Of a stretch of 64,000 bases of DNA, positions 46,129-61,646 are shown in pieces. Within the stretch, counting starts at the first letter, position 1. Every line of letters begins with the position of its first letter. The stretch is taken from positions 14,118,539 to 14,182,538 of the forward strand of contig OX359250.1 of NCBI GenBank assembly GCA_947179485.1, in the 5' to 3' direction. Source of the DNA: Allacma fusca (lineage: Eukaryota > Arthropoda > Collembola > Symphypleona > Sminthuridae). The position numbers and the translations under genes are program-made. The notes under the pieces were generated by a model. That model was given only the letters and a program-made list of their open reading frames with translations, was not told the DNA's origin and ran no database searches.

Positions 46129-49100
46129 CAAAAAAAACAACCATACCGCAGTGCTGATTCATATGATGGACTATATGAGGTAATTGTGACCAGACAGAAA
46201 TAGACTAGATGTACACATTTCCAGGTAAATCATGGGAGCCATTCTAGATACGCCTGGCGTCACGTGCCCTCATGACATTAAATAATAATCAGGAGGATTT
46301 ATTTACTTTTTGTGTTAGCGATAATTGATTCTGGCATGAGCAAATTGGAGTCTCTCAACATGTGGTTAATACGCTGTTGATACGGAGGAAGCTACTCAGA
46401 TGGTCAAAACTCCAGCCTCGCCTTTAAGCTCTCACAATGTTGTCAGTCTGAATTGTCGTGAATCAGTCAAAATGTCATCAAGATAAAAACTAGATTACAC
46501 AAATTCAAAAAAAAAATTATGTTTCTATAGGTAAGCCCTCCCGTCCAGGGCTTATTACATTGATACTCCGTGAGACTCTCAAGGAGAAAATTTTGAGGAG
46601 AAATACAATTTAAAAGTAAAGTTGAGACATATAGACACTCCTAGCATATAATATGGCTCTAGCTTTTAGTAAATCCGGAGTGGCTGGTACGAAATGCGTG
46701 TGCTTGGCATATTTTAATAGGCTCGGAGCTGGATCTAAGTAGGGACAGGGGGTCACGTCCCTTGTTTGTACAGTGCTAGGAACTGGAAGTTAAGTACAGG
46801 TAATTAAATAGGCAAATGAAGGAAGATTTTAGAAAAAATACGAACGAGATAAATGAGGTTTCCAAGTGGATTTTAAAATACCCTTAAATGGGTTTAGCTG
46901 GAAAATAATAAAAATAAGCAAGTCTTGTAGGGACGGATGTACATCACCTGGGAGGCTGGGACTGTAGACATTGGAAAAGTACACATCTATTGTTTATGAG
47001 GCATATACATATCTATAGATATACACAGAGTGGAAGAAAGGAAGAAAGCTTTTTCGAATCATACATCATCAGTGCTGGCATAAAATTATGCAAAGTAACG
47101 CTTAAGTCGTTACCTGTACAAATGACTTGTTGGCTTAAAGCGTTGCTTTGTTCTCTAATGGCGTAACATGGTCACGTATGGTCGAAGACAGAACAAAACA
47201 AAAATAAATGTGGATTTTTAATGTGTACCTTACTTTAACATTGTCATTTCTAGCGTGAAGGTAAGAATTCTCTTGGAGATACTTTTCCTTCCCATTTCCA
47301 TCGATACATGTTGGGGATCCCAGTTTTCTTCAGACCCAGCTCACAACTCTTTAGAGTTGGGTCTACTATGTACGTCTGCATTGCACTCCGCACTGTCGAC
47401 TCGACAGAGCCTGGCTTTACAGTACTGTATAGATATGTATGCACATACATATCACGCAGGGACTTGAAGCTACTTAAAATGCACTGACATGAAACCAACA
47501 TTCCATAGCGCGGGGGCAATTCATTACATACATGAGTGATTAAACAACGATACCTTTCAGCTAAACAGGACTATCGTAAATTCTTCCCTTTTGAATATAT
47601 TTCAAATGGTTTTTGTTCCACTGACTCTCTGTTTTAAGCCCAATGTTTTTTTTTCGTAAATTGATTTTTCCTCTCTCCCTCTCCAATCCCTCGCGGGACT
47701 GAAGTGAGCACCAGAATATTCTGCGTAAGTGGATTGTCCGCGGAATCATGACTAATAAATCTCCTTGCAATTCTTGAAACAACCCCTCACACTACTCCAG
47801 AGAGTCATATTCTTGAGAGAGCCTTTGCTAATACATTGGTTGTTGTGTATTATAATAAGAGTAAGTACCTATATCCAAGTATAAGTCGTAAAATGTATTT
47901 TCCCTGTAATGTTGATGGAGTATGATGGGATTCCTGCTAGTAAACAATAAGCAGTGGAATGTTCACATTGGAAAAGGAGAAAAAAAAAATAGACCTACAG
48001 GGTGGACTACTGAATTCCCAACGGCTCTCAAGAAATATTGTTTGAAAATAGTTGACGAAAAGTAATAAACCAAACCATGACTTTAAATTAAGTCAAGTAG
48101 TGCATGTAGAGTCTTAAAGGTTGCTGTGCTGTGTGTGTGTGTACAAAGAATGAAAAGCATTTAATTAGAAATTTCCGAGAAACTAGCCATTGCATGACAC
48201 ATTAGGTGGTTTTGCTTTGACTCAGACTCATGATATTCTCTTGTATGTTGGAAAATGCAGAGTTTTTGAGACTCACGGAGCGTGAAGGTCTTGCTTTGCG
48301 TTCCTTTATGTGCTTTTGGATAGATATATGTTTGACTATTTGTAGTTCTTTTTTTGAGCTTTTTGCCCCTTGGAAAAAAAATTTACTTACAATATCACCC
48401 ATTTATAGCAAACACTCAGATCAAATACATAATACTAGGAGGATCTGCAGTCCCCAAAAATGCATTTAGTTACCTGAAGACTCTTTCTATGTGGATATAT
48501 ACATGCATGTAAAATACATATAGATATAGAGGTACATATCTATACAGTTACAGAAAAAAAAGGAAGCTCTCAGTTCGAAGGGCAGGAGTCGACATTTGGT
48601 TTCCAAAGTGAGATAAATACATATATGGACCAGGCATGCATAATATAATCAGGACATGCACACAGACACTTGAAGATCCTCGGGGTCTCAAGTTATGAAG
48701 GCATACGTAGCCAGAAGGGCCCGATTCGACTTGGCGTGCCGTAACCAAAAGTATACACAATAATGAACAAGTAGATACTACTCCTCTGGAGTACCGACAA
48801 GAAAATGACCTTTTTTTATTGTCATTTTTCTTCTCCAAACTTACGCTCCCCCCTCCGACTCACCTAACTGATTGCCATTTGGACCTCAAATCTCAAAAAG
48901 ACAACTGCTCCTTACATTTCAAGCTATAGATACAGATACTTGATGGATGGAGCTCTCTACCCAACTGCCTGTGTAGATAGATAGCTATATGAACTAAATT
49001 GTATCCTCAGGTTTTACGAGTCTTGACGTAATTTTTCAAGTCCGATCTAAATAACATAGTTTTTACTCGAAGCTAGATCCTACCTGAATATGTAATACAA

Positions 49101-52100
49101 TTCAGTGTTACAACTTTAGATAAGAAGCAAAAATAAACTACCCCTTTTTCAAAGTCAAAGTAATTATCTAAATATATTCAAAGATTTTAAAACTCACTGG
49201 AGTCTGAGAACGATTTGTTAAATTGAATTCGCTGTTTAAAAAAAGCTCCAAACATTATTGTCATTCCTCTTTGATCTTAAAATTTTCTGCAGGTATTCAG
49301 TTCTGTCTTTCTTTTTTGGTTTTTATTGCTTAAGTTCGTATATTACTGAAGTAACTCGGACTGACTTTTGACTTTGACAACTTTTAGGGATGATCATGAT
49401 CACTTTTACCTCTTAGCACACAAAAGTAGAAAAGGCATTGTGGACGAGGCACTTAACTTCAGCATTCCTCACCAAGGAAATGTTTTTTGAATGGATTGAC
49501 AAACCTTGCTAGACAAGAGAAACCTTTTACCCTGAAAGAACCATCGTATATACCTCTCCCGGTTGTTATTACTCACGCTAAAATAAATTGGCCTAAGCCT
49601 AAACATGGTAAATAATCTATTAACAGGGCAACTTACATGACTCTGAATACCTTGGAAGTGATACTCTGAAATATGAACAGGAGTCAAATCCCTGTTTATT
49701 TCATACATCTGTTTATATCTACTTCAGTCGTACAAAGTACATATGTTTTAAATCACCTTTTTCTTTTTACAAGTTTGCCTTTTTTGATGGGCAGGTACAT
49801 ACGTACACAAGCACCTCTGTAGGATTTAGGCTTGTTGGACTGAAAGCTCGTTTGTTTCAATGATATATACTCCACTGTGATTCCAATTACTATTTCATCT
49901 ATTGTTGACAGTTGTAATTTGATTGTGTGAAGCGTCATGGAATCTGATCCATCAACGGTGCATTATCATTTAGCCGTCATCTATCATCATGGACTTTGGT
50001 AAGTCAGGCTTGTAGTACATGTTTCCGGAATGTGATTGTTCCGTATGCTCAGGTATACCAGAGTCCTTCAACTCATTGAGGGATGTGGGACCTAAAGTCC
50101 CTTATTATGGTTGCCTCATTGCCAACGAGTCGTTGGAGCTTTTGTGCCGTTTGGGCTCCACTGGAAATTAGCCAAGCTGAGGGAAGTACCATAACCATCC
50201 TTCCGACGGCAGTACGTCCTTCTTGGCAAAGGATCAGTTGCAAGTTTTAATGCTTGAGTAATTCATAGAAGGTAGGGGGAATAAAGACAGATTACATGAG
50301 ATGGTCATGTTTAGGTTCCTACAATGCTCCTCAAGACTCTAGGATGCTGGTCACGTAGCTTTATTTATACTCTATTATAGTTTCTGTGTATACTTGAGCT
50401 GTACAGTGGACTCTGTTCCTGTAAGAGCATCCCCCCGAGAGGAACAAAGTCTGACTTTAAGAATCATCATGCTCCTAGTACAAGGAGAACAATTTTATTA
50501 TTATTGGGAGACAACATGAGAATGTGACCAAATATGTAATTAGTTTTCACACTGTCGAGGAAATGCTCTTCCAAGGGAGTCTGAAATGACGAGAGTCCCA
50601 CTGTACATATACTGACTGCTGTTCCTTTTACAAATCCTCCGCCAGGTATGTGATGAATATATTTGAGACGTGTGCGTACTGAGTCCATGTGGTCACAAAC
50701 AATCCCAGATTTGCCCTCACTCCAGGAATTGGCTGGAATGTTGTCACAGTCGTTATAGACCATTGTGTCCACGTCGTTAGGATTTTAGTATGCAAAAATT
50801 TAGAATGAAATTAATGATACGGTGATCTACGGTCATCCCTCATCTCCACCTCAACCATCGACTGTTTACCATCTTTTCCCATTATCTCCATCCCTCACGC
50901 TCACTGCAGATTACATAGAACATACTTCTTTATTTACATTTCTAATCGCTCCTTTTGTAAAGCTCTCGGCAGGACCTTCGCCAATGGCAGTCAATGAGCC
51001 CAGTTACACCTCAGATCTCTGCTTCTGCTTTCATTGTATTTATGTAATAATATTGTATATAGACTGACAGCCCTGCCAAAAGAAAGTGTAACTTCGAAAC
51101 TATACAACCATTTAGAAGTAATTTAATGTTCCCTTTGCAATATATCTACATATAAGATATATATATCTATAGTTTCCTCACGTCCATTCGCTCATGACTA
51201 TATCTAATACCATTGTGCATTGTAGCAGATGATTTTCAAGAATAATGTGTCCGTCCTTATGGACACACCCTTAATTCTTAGCAAAAAGTATGAGCATGTA
51301 AACTTTAGCCCTAACTCCATAAGATTAAATCCGTTGAAATCATGCAATGATTTAAATATACCTATACTAATGCTCATGGATTGTAATATGACACAGTCTT
51401 GATAGGTAGATATGTATATACGTAATTATATGTATATATAGATAGGTATAGATATATATCTACTTCCACTAGCAGGGGACGTACTGCAAAAACTATGTGA
51501 GTGTACCAGCCCATATGCGCAGCATTGAACACTGCTCCCGGGCTCAGAAGTTTATTATTACTGGGGGAAAAAATTCCTTTGACTTCCCATTCATATCCGT
51601 ATGAATGAAGAGAGTTCGCATTATGCAAATGAGGTGGAGAAAAGGTAAATCATCTGGAGAGATTCAGTCAATAGGAGTTAGTAGGTGAGAGGAATACGGT
51701 GGCCTCTTCAACTCACCCATCTCATGAGAATCTCGTGTCTGCCCCTGCCTTCTGTCTTGAGATGAGGCCCTATCTGGAGAATCTTACACTGCTTCCATTC
51801 CCTCCATCTACTAGATATCTATAGTGTACAGTCTGATAATGTTTTTTTTTTACAGGAGATGAGTGTGTTCGAAATGAACAACTGTATATTTAAATACTGG
51901 GTAGTCCTCATGAATGAATGGTCAAGTTACTACTACAGTATGGTGCTTTGTAAGAAAAATAATAATGATGATAACTCAATAGGAGAGAGAGCTCCATGCT
52001 CATTGTCAGTTGAGAAATTAGACCTTGTGTTGAGGAACACTGTAGACAATAATATCATCGACGGGGGTACCCAGTTCAAAAGTGGATTTACAAATATAGT

Positions 52101-53056
52101 TTCTTGTGTATAAAAATCCGAGGATTGTATCTCTGTAGATACCTCAGCTGGGCATATATTGAATTGGAAGGAGTACGCCAGATGAACACATACGGTTGTA
52201 CACATCTTTTAATAATAATAATCATTATGAAGTCAATAAGTTTGGGATGGACGGGTAAGCATCAATAAAAACTCACTCTTTTATTTTCCCTTTGTCCGAG
52301 CCTACTAGTAAATACCCTTTACCCTTGTCTTTGTGTATCTCTTGAGTTTCTTCATACGTTGAAGTCTGAGAGTGATTGGGAGAGTTTTCTCCCAGCCCAA
52401 CGCTCTACGAGCTTAAATACGAGCGATTTTAAGTATCTCCCACAGTCATGTACATACATACATACTCACCGGCAGTCATGAGTTATTTGCCTGTGTATGC
52501 TAATGTGACCATCCCTTATTATTATTTTTTAAAAAGCAAGTAGATATGTGTGCGAACTCCAGTTTGTCTCACAGTCAATATGCTTAGTAATTATGTGTGT
52601 GTGTGAGGAACTGATCCGGGATGTGAAACATGGACATGGGCTGGGCTTTGCTTACAAGAAGCTCTAAAACTACATGTTTTTATCGCCACAATCATTCCAC
52701 ATAAATGTGTTTAATCTGTCAACGCCTAATGTTAATACTGTAACTGTACATTTAAGGAAAACATAAGGGTTAATGTAATAACCAACAGAAAGAGATTCCA
52801 GTTTCTACACAAGTATTAATATTCACGGGAGAGAGTCTGAGTCCAAAACAGTCTCACTTGTAAGAGTGATGAGAGTCTTATTTCAAAAGTTATTTCAAAA
52901 GGGGTCTTTAGGAATCAGTTTTGAGGATTTTCCGGAAGGTATGCAACCATAAGAGTCATATTTGGAGGAAACGTGTGCGAAGGGTAGTAACACAAGATGT
53001 GAAGGGGATATTCGGTCGGATAAGAAATATTATTTATTATGATTTCCTCTCGTGCT

Positions 53057-53105
53057 TTCTTCTTCTTCTTCTACGTCTTCTACTTCTTCTTCTTCTTCTT
53101 CTTGC
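53057..53105. repeat. (CTT)n microsatellite
   Basis: Imperfect CTT run. It produces the polyleucine stretch in one overlapping open frame, which is not a gene. Confidence 0.92.
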
Positions 53106-54528
53106 TCCTCTCCTTCTTCATCTCCTTCCCTCACTTTTAACACTCAGGACTCGAGGATACATAATAAAAATTTTCCAAAGGGTTGTTTGCTTGAAATATT
53201 TTTACGTTCCGTTTGACTCCAAGCCTTTAAAACCGTCATTGGGAAGTATGGATTGAGCATTAGAGGCAGGAATAGTTTGTGTGTAAACATTCTTATGAAA
53301 TATTTCAGCTCATCTTCAGCCCCTCAAAAAGTAGTCTAAAAGAATTATATCTTGAATGCATGTGAGTGCAATCCCTTGTCAAAAAATTATACTTTCGTAG
53401 TATGTTCCATGTGAAAGAATTATGAGAAATTCAAATGAGCTGCATATGGGAGTTATCCTACCATACGATTCCATGCCATGCCACTCTGACTGTGTAACTT
53501 GAGGCTTTTTATATCATACAAGTTTAAGGAGGGAGCCGTTTCTTAAAACGCTGCGGTTGAGCGATTATGAGAGATGAGTATGACAATTTTACATGGCCTC
53601 TCCATAATATTGACACTCATTTTTAACCATTAGCTCATCTCTTTAAATGAGAGGAAAAAACCATTTCACTGAGAATACCATTGCAGCTCTACTAATACAG
53701 ATACAGTGCTCATCATCCATTCCCTGAGATATCTTCTTCTTTGGGTGCTGATTATTATTTTAGTATTAGTAGTAAACCTTTCCCTTGAAGCTGCTGCAGA
53801 CCTTCTAAATCATTTATACACTTCAGAATTTCAGTCGTATGTTTACATACCTAATTATTACTATTGCGTTTCTATATAACCTTATCTACAGACGTCATTT
53901 AAATTTTGTATATTTTGATTGTACGAACTTAAATATTGAAAGTAGGAATCAAAGAAGAGGAGCTGCTGAGAATTCCAGGAATTGAAAAGTGTCATTTGGA
54001 ATGAGCACATAAGTAGCTTGCTTTAATCTTCTATGTTGCTATACAGTAGTACGGGGGTTGAGGCTAAATTAATGAAATAAAATTGGAGGGTCGGGAAGGT
54101 ATTATACAGGTTACACTACTCCAAGTCACATTTGGGGCTTGATGCTGGAGAGAAGCTGTGAAGGGAAAGGTTTTTGGGCTGAACTCAAAAGGGTTAACAT
54201 GTCGGCTCAGATTACATGAAAACCTTTGGCATGTACGCACATTAAAGGATACAAGAGGAGAATAAGGTAATTTGTTTTAATGAATCCAGTTGGCTTGAGG
54301 TCTTTGATATTCTGCAAACATGTTCCACGAGTGGCAAGTCTTTTATTGCAGTAGCTGTGAATTTGATGGATTACTTTATGTCTTCCATTTGAAATTTACA
54401 AGGAGGTTTTCCATTAAAATAAATTTATCCGACACACTACACCACACGTGAAACTCTATGGGGATGTGACAACCTCATATTTTCTGCATTAAAACTCTGT
54501 CCGTACTTAAGTCAGGCTTTTCCCCATG

Positions 54529-54530
<2 letters not shown>

Positions 54531-54566
<36 letters not shown>
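54531..54566. repeat. (AC)n microsatellite
   Basis: Eighteen AC units, uninterrupted. Confidence 0.97.
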
Positions 54567-54568
<2 letters not shown>

Positions 54569-56036
54569 TATTCTAATGTACAAGTGGGACTCTGTGGATT
54601 TTTATCATGTACACAAGGACTATTGTCAGCATGCATTATTAATCTGCTGGTGTTGTTCAACCCCTCTCTCTGCCATCGCAAATTCGGTGGCTTGTGCCGC
54701 CTGTTTCCGAGACATTGAATGATCATCTGCAAATTTATAGCCATGTGTGCATAGTCTCCAGTATTATGCAGGAGTAAAAATGTCCAGATAAAATTGAGGA
54801 AATTGACCTCAGTTTGTAAAATATGGTTTTCCCCTGTTATTTCAATACAGCAATTGTTCCTCACATTGTAAATTGGAACACCGTAGCAAATTCCGACTGC
54901 CGTCTGTTTTAGACCAACTTCATGTACCGCAAAAATGGGGTGTCAGTCTGGGACTCCATCCAACTGTTCTCGACCACTTGAATTATTAAAATTGATTGCT
55001 GACCAACCTGTTGCTGTAAACACTTGAATTAAAAGCATTCCTTTATGCGTAATTTATTTGATGGGACATCCCTCACAAAAATAGTTTTACTGGTTCCGAA
55101 GTCTCAGGAATCATTGAAAGGTATAATTTTTATAGAAAATTTGATGGCGACAGGGCTGCCATGATATATCCTTATTACGGTGTCTGTCTCCATCCTGACG
55201 TGTAAAGTATTTCTGCATTTGTTTTGTCAGATAATGTTAAGAATTTTATTTGTTGATATTAAAACACTGCCAAGATAAGCAGAGACAAAGGCTCGGGAAT
55301 TTTTTTAGAATTTTGGAATTCCTCCCTTGCATCCAAAGCCATCCTCACCTCTTGCTAGGATGTACTTTGTATTCAAATTATGAGTGTGTCATAATGGGAT
55401 TCTTATTAGCGTCGTAGCTCTCCTACCCTCATTTGACTATTTTTTTTTCCAACTTGCTTGATTTTATTCTGTTTGCAGCTTGTGCTCGTTGAGTCATTAC
55501 CCATTACAGGAACAGGTAGTGTTCTATGTACTGTGCGTGTGCTAGGAGTCCCAGCCTATAGGTTATACACACATACGCTATACTCATTGCGGCTTTTGTA
55601 AAGGTGTATCTGTCTATTTTAATATGTCCTCACCGCCAATTGAAGGAAGGCTGAAAGGAATCCCACAAAGGAAATTCGTCAGTGGGTTTAGTAGGTAAAA
55701 GACACACGCACTTTGTGTAAGATGAGCACACGAAATAATTTGAGAAAAATACAATCTTCGTAACTGTTTATGGAGACGGTAGACGCTGAATAAACCTTGG
55801 TGGTTGTTATAGATGGGGGTACCCTATCTATGTATGTACATATGTATATACCAGGGAGTACCATGTAAATGCACATATGTTTCTTAAATCTGCAGCCAAG
55901 ATTTCCATGCGGATTAAATACCCAGATGAAGAGTCACATACATACTTATCTACATACGAAAAAGAGTGAAATCAGGAAAAAAAAGTTGATTTTTTTCAAC
56001 CATTTCCGGTCAGTGTTGTTCACTCTCATAGCTTTC

Positions 56037-56037
<1 letters not shown>

Positions 56038-56079
<42 letters not shown>
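56038..56079. repeat. (CT)n microsatellite
   Basis: About twenty CT units; the overlapping SLSLSL and ERERER frames on the two strands are by-products. Confidence 0.97.
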
Positions 56080-56085
<6 letters not shown>

Positions 56086-59000
56086 GTTGGCTCTTCCACG
56101 AAAAGTTAAACAGGTCCGTATAGAGTAGCACAAGAGCTGAAGGAATGAATTTTAAGCATGTAAGCGTAGTATTTCTCGTTATCATCTTATGTGATACTTG
56201 AGGATGATCTTTGGATGAACAAGAGTGTATCCTCATCCAAGACCAAGTTTAATATCTCACTTGGACTGTATTTTAAATGCAAAGTCTTTTTTTTTTGTAT
56301 CCCTGCAATATCCCAACGGGCACTCTCGTTCAAGTATCATGAAGAAATTATCTTAAGTAGCATCTTCTTCTACTTCTTCTTCTTCTTCCAGATAGCTTTT
56401 TGCAGGTCTTGCTCTCTTCAGGACGGTCTGTCTCTCAGCTTATAGCTCTAATGTTTATGGATACCTTGGAATTACGCTATCTCTTCACAAGAGGAACTCT
56501 ATCGGGCTCGTTCAGAATCCCTCATCCTCAAATCTTGTATTTGTATTCGCAGCGTGAAATATCGTATCAATGCAGCACTTACTTTAACAACAGGAATGAT
56601 TTGCGTGGGGGGAGGGGGAAAAAGGTATGAAATGTCTATGTACAATTTACAGAATGTATGGGGAGCTGTAGATATGGACATTGAGTGAGCCCGGATGTAT
56701 TATACCTATATGTATCTATGTATCTACGTGTTGCGCTACAAGTGTTTCCAAGTATTTAAGTTATTTAAGTGTCGTAACAGTTTGTTCAGGGGGGGGGGAG
56801 ATGGGAGGAAATAAACTGCCTCCATATCTTTTGTGTATTTCACGATGATTTTGTTAATTTCCTCCCCCAAAAAAAAACATCTTTTCCTATTATTTAGTAA
56901 GTGAGATGGATTATAGAAAATGATTGGTATGAATTTTCAGTTAATTTTGGTTATTACCTATCTAATCATTATAATTTTCGTCCCTTTCCTTCCTACAAAA
57001 GTAACTTCATTTTTTCGCTGGTTAAGAGATTAGCAGAATTTGTAGTCTTGACTTGAAATAAATAAGCAAAAGCACATGATAATAAGTAATGCACGTCAGT
57101 CGGGTGTAGGAGCTCACCAGCAGGGAATGAGTGTGTAGGCACAGACCTAACCATGTACTGTATTTACATATCTATGTGTAACTACCAATTTGCTACTAGC
57201 AATTTTCTTGCCATGTTCAACATTGTTGCAACAGGGAGGATTCCCAAGCATAGGGATGTATCTATCTACATATGTAGATACTTACATACATATAGATACT
57301 TGTAAGTAAGGATCTATATGAGCACATGTAACTACATATTTGTGTCTTTAAAATATGGTAAGTTTGAAATTTAAATAGTACATGTTTATAGTAAATGCTC
57401 ATGTGCTCATGCTGAACCAATGCGATCCTAATATTATAATATGCTGTACTAATATGAGCCCTAATCGACTTAAAGGTAGGAGACGGCCTGAGGCTCTGGG
57501 GTTTTTGTTTGCTCGCACGATAGCAGACGGGGATTGTTAGTAATTAAGGAATTAAAAAGCCGATTCAACGGGTTAATTGAGATGATCGTGGTAGGACCCT
57601 GCTGTGAGAAACATCTTCAATCCCTTCTCTTCCCCTTCTACCACACACTGCAAACATCCTCATACCACCAGTAACTACACGTTTTTTTTTGTTCGGTTGT
57701 TACATCCGAGGAAAGAACAACCATTTAAGAGTCTTTTTTTTCTTCCAAGTAAGCGAAACTCAGGGAAATAATGCTGGTCTGTCAAGATTTACTTGTAATT
57801 TCAAAGCAAAATCTTTCGTGTAGGTATACTATCGTAGTAGTAGCTTGTACAATTTTCTGTCTATCTTTTAACGATCTGGATGTAATCAGGACTTACAACC
57901 AAATAAAGACATTGGATGATTAAAGAGACAAAACAGAAGAGGAGAGATAATTTAGGGATTGTTCCTCTCTCCTTCCTTTTTCCTATACACTCTCCTGAGG
58001 AAATCTGTTTTGCTTTAATTCCTTGCTAACATGAAATCACGAGAACAAAAGGAACAAGGATTATTGCCTGTCCTGTGTTCATCCCAATTGTGTCGCTCCT
58101 GACTGTCTTTCCTCAGAGTAAGAGCAACTCCTCGGTGAGAAGATGCCATAGTGGTTTTTGATATAATTACATTGGTGAAATCATTATCTTCCCATTGGAA
58201 TTAGGGTTTTATGAGAAAATATTCTATTAGTATTATCAGGTTTGGATGGTTGAAAAATTTTAATTTATGAAGGTCTGGCTGAGAGCTGTGCTTGTGCTAC
58301 GGAATAACTTTAAGCAACTGAAAGAGGTGGAAAATTGTAGGGAGCCTTGAATCTTGGAGGAAATTTGGACGGACTGTGTTATTCCGTCTAAATGGGTTTT
58401 CTCATTGAGCCCACCTTCTCAAAAATTGGTGAAGACTGGCACATAAGGGTCGTGAGAACCAGCTCAAAACATTACTTGGAATCGGTTTCTATATACATAT
58501 ATATGTAGCGGGCTACTCCCATACACATATGTGTAGGGACTCTGGACTGAAAACCAGTACTGCAGAGCTACTGTCCATATGGATGCGGCCACACTGCCAT
58601 CCCAAAAGATGAAGCAACAAACAACAGGCCCACATAACTCAAAACTGAGATTATTGAGAGACAGAAATGAACTCCGGATTTAGTTTTCCCTTCAGCGGGT
58701 AGTTAATGCTGAACCAAAATCTTTTTAAGTCTTGCTCTCACTCCTGTATGAGTTCAAGTCATATGTGACGAGAGACTTCTTGGGAACCCTCTCAAGTATC
58801 TACTGAAATGCTATATCCTTGTGAAGACAGTCAGGTCCATAGGCCTGAACTTCCAATGGGTTTACGTACTCCGACTTGCTCCACGGTACTATAGTAACTT
58901 CTACTTATTAATGCAATTCAGGAGTCTCTTTCTTAGTTGGGGAACACTTGTCCAGTCGGAGATGTTTGTTAAGGGTCTGCAAGCCCGCAGTAGGACTGCT

Positions 59001-61625
59001 CTACTACTACAACTATAAGGAAGGAAAAATAACCAATTAGGACTCCTAAACGTACACCCATTACGCTTGAGTCTTATTAGGGAAAGGTTCGGCTCAGGGC
59101 TCAGGATAAAGTTAGGATCCCGTTTGCTTGAGAAAAAATTGGAGCGTCAGGTTGCAAGCGCTCCATCAGCTCAATTCTATTGTGTACAGAGTTATTAGTC
59201 AATCAAATCTCAGTTTAAAATCTGAATGCTCGCCTTTGCTCCACTGCCTCTCAGGGTCCTGTATCAAAGTTGAAGTTTCTGAATGAAAACTAGGCATTAG
59301 AGATGTTTCCCCCCACGTATGGGAATGGAGGACTGGGCTTCCGATGCCCGTTACAAAATTGCATTTGTAATTATATCTTGTTAAAGTAGTCAGCAGGGAC
59401 CCTGCCTAATTTGCTCCCATTCATAATTCCAATAGTAGATATAAAAGTCCATGTTTTTTTTTTGATTGTTATAAAAATAAATTTTCTCCATCCGTTCCAA
59501 TTCCCTGGAGTTGTTCAAGTGTGAGGATGAAAATACAATTTGAATTTTCTATATCTACTGTAGACTATAGCTAGGGAATTTTTTACCCTTGCGTGCAGAT
59601 TTGTGGATAAAGAAATCTCATTTTGCAAGGAGCTCAGAGTCAGTGAATGATACATACAACCTGCTGTAGAATAACAGACGGTAAACGGAAATAAAAAATG
59701 AAGTGGCAGGCAACTTGCAACCTGTTGTGCTTCCCATTCTCATTATATTTTAGATAACCAGATAGAGTAGTATGAGTGTACCCTCGGATTTCCCTCTTTC
59801 CTATCTCTTATGTATGGGCATATGTAATTATGTATGTAATACATAATTATGTATGTATGTGTGGCTCGGAACGTGTGAATTGAGGCTATAGAGTTGAGGG
59901 ATATAAAAAAAAAGCATGGCAAGTGGAAATGCAAAGATTTTTTTTTGTGAGTTGAATTCTGATTCAATTTTGTTACTAATGAAGCGGATGGTGTGTGAGG
60001 CGACTTTAAGGATTCTCATGCCTCTCTGCATTATAAGGTGAGGGTGGTATATCTCAATGTGGAAAAATAAAAGTAATTCCCAATCTTGTGAATCCTTCTG
60101 GTACAAGTCTTGATTGTTTATCTGCCTATTAAATTCTAATACGCTGTACCTGTAGGAACTAATGTATGTATATGAAACGATAGTGTCTATAAATTCTACA
60201 ACTCTACACACTCTTCTGGAGGGATTACCGACAAAAACAGGGAACCTGTTCAGCTCTATTTGGTAATGATTCTCCTCATTCTAACCAGCCCGTTGGAGTG
60301 GCCCTTCCTCTCGTTAGAAGCTGAAGCCCCTTAAAGTTCACTTGTCAAAGTGAGCCATTAAAATTCAGTGGACGTACTCCCGTTTGTATTAGATTCCATT
60401 TGAAAGAGCTAAATGACCCATGATTTCATTTCCGGTCATATGGCCTTTCTCTCGCAAGTATAAGTATCTATAGAAAGTTCTGTGATAAAAGATAGGGTCA
60501 TTATTTTGAGTCTCCTCTCTTGAACTTTTAGTGGGAAATGATTCCCTTAGCTCTGACAAGTGATTCTAGAAAGTACTGTAGGACATAAAATATTCCGTCA
60601 AGATACTGCTGGGAAGAGGCACAGACAGGAAAGCTCACTAATGTTACTTGATTTTTTCTTCCATCTTATCCTCCTTACATATTAGCTGCACAAATCATAT
60701 GAAAACATGGAGTGTTCCTATGAGATTGAAAAAATCCTCCACCTACGCCTTAGAAATCGTGCGTTTTTTTTGTTTTGAGATGAAGTCCCTACAAGCAAGC
60801 AGTTTCTATCCGAAGGTGGCAGCAGCCTTTAAAAACAAGTGCTGACTTCTTGACTATACAGTCTTGGACACGCAACTTTGCCCTTCTCGTCTCTCCATTG
60901 AGAGCAGTTCAAATGTGGAAGAGAATTTATTGTAATTTCTACAGCATTCATTTATTAGCAGTAGATGAAATCTTTAATATTCTCGAGGGGAAGAGTGACA
61001 ATGAGAGTGTACTAATGCACGTATTGAAACTGTAATATCCCCGTCCAATGAGTTATATGCTTGCCTGAATGGGACAGAACTCGGAAATGATGTTAGTTCT
61101 CTGAATGTAAGGAATAACTCCAATTTTGATATTTTTATTGACAGTTGAAGCATTAATTTGAAGATTTAATGCCCGCCGTTACAGCATCTACTATATAGAA
61201 ATTGGAACAAAAAAAAATGAACTTCAGATGAAGGTTAACTATAACAGATTAAGATCCTTGCCAGACAGGAATGTTGAGATGGTGAAGTTGCGAGTGGTGA
61301 AGAATCTATCTTCCATTGAGGGATGATTCCATTCATTTTTACGGTCTGCCCGCAAATTGAATTTCCCCATAAAGAAGCTTCAGGATAGATATGTCCATAA
61401 GAGAAATTAAAAACTCTACAAATCATCAGTCCACTTGGTTATGCACATACAGGAGATGTGCACGAATTACACGAACTTGAATAAGTAATTATGCAGGCAA
61501 GTCCATTACTTGACGCTTTAGTCTCCCTTTTGTAAAGTTCAGATGGGTGAGAGAGACGGAGAAAAAGTAAATCATGGGCTGCTTTGTGAACGTCTATAGC
61601 TCTCCATATACTACTAGCTCTAGAC

Positions 61626-61646
61626 ACATACATACATACATACATA
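61626..61646. repeat. (ACAT)n microsatellite
   Basis: Five CATA/ACAT units. Confidence 0.9.

Noticed and set aside
51855-51890. Possible second exon of the 43441 gene after a TTTTTTTTTACAG acceptor
   Set aside because: In the required phase it reads about ten codons to a stop with only a weak donor before it; too little support.
52921-53256. Polyleucine open frame
   Set aside because: Produced by the (CTT)n microsatellite.
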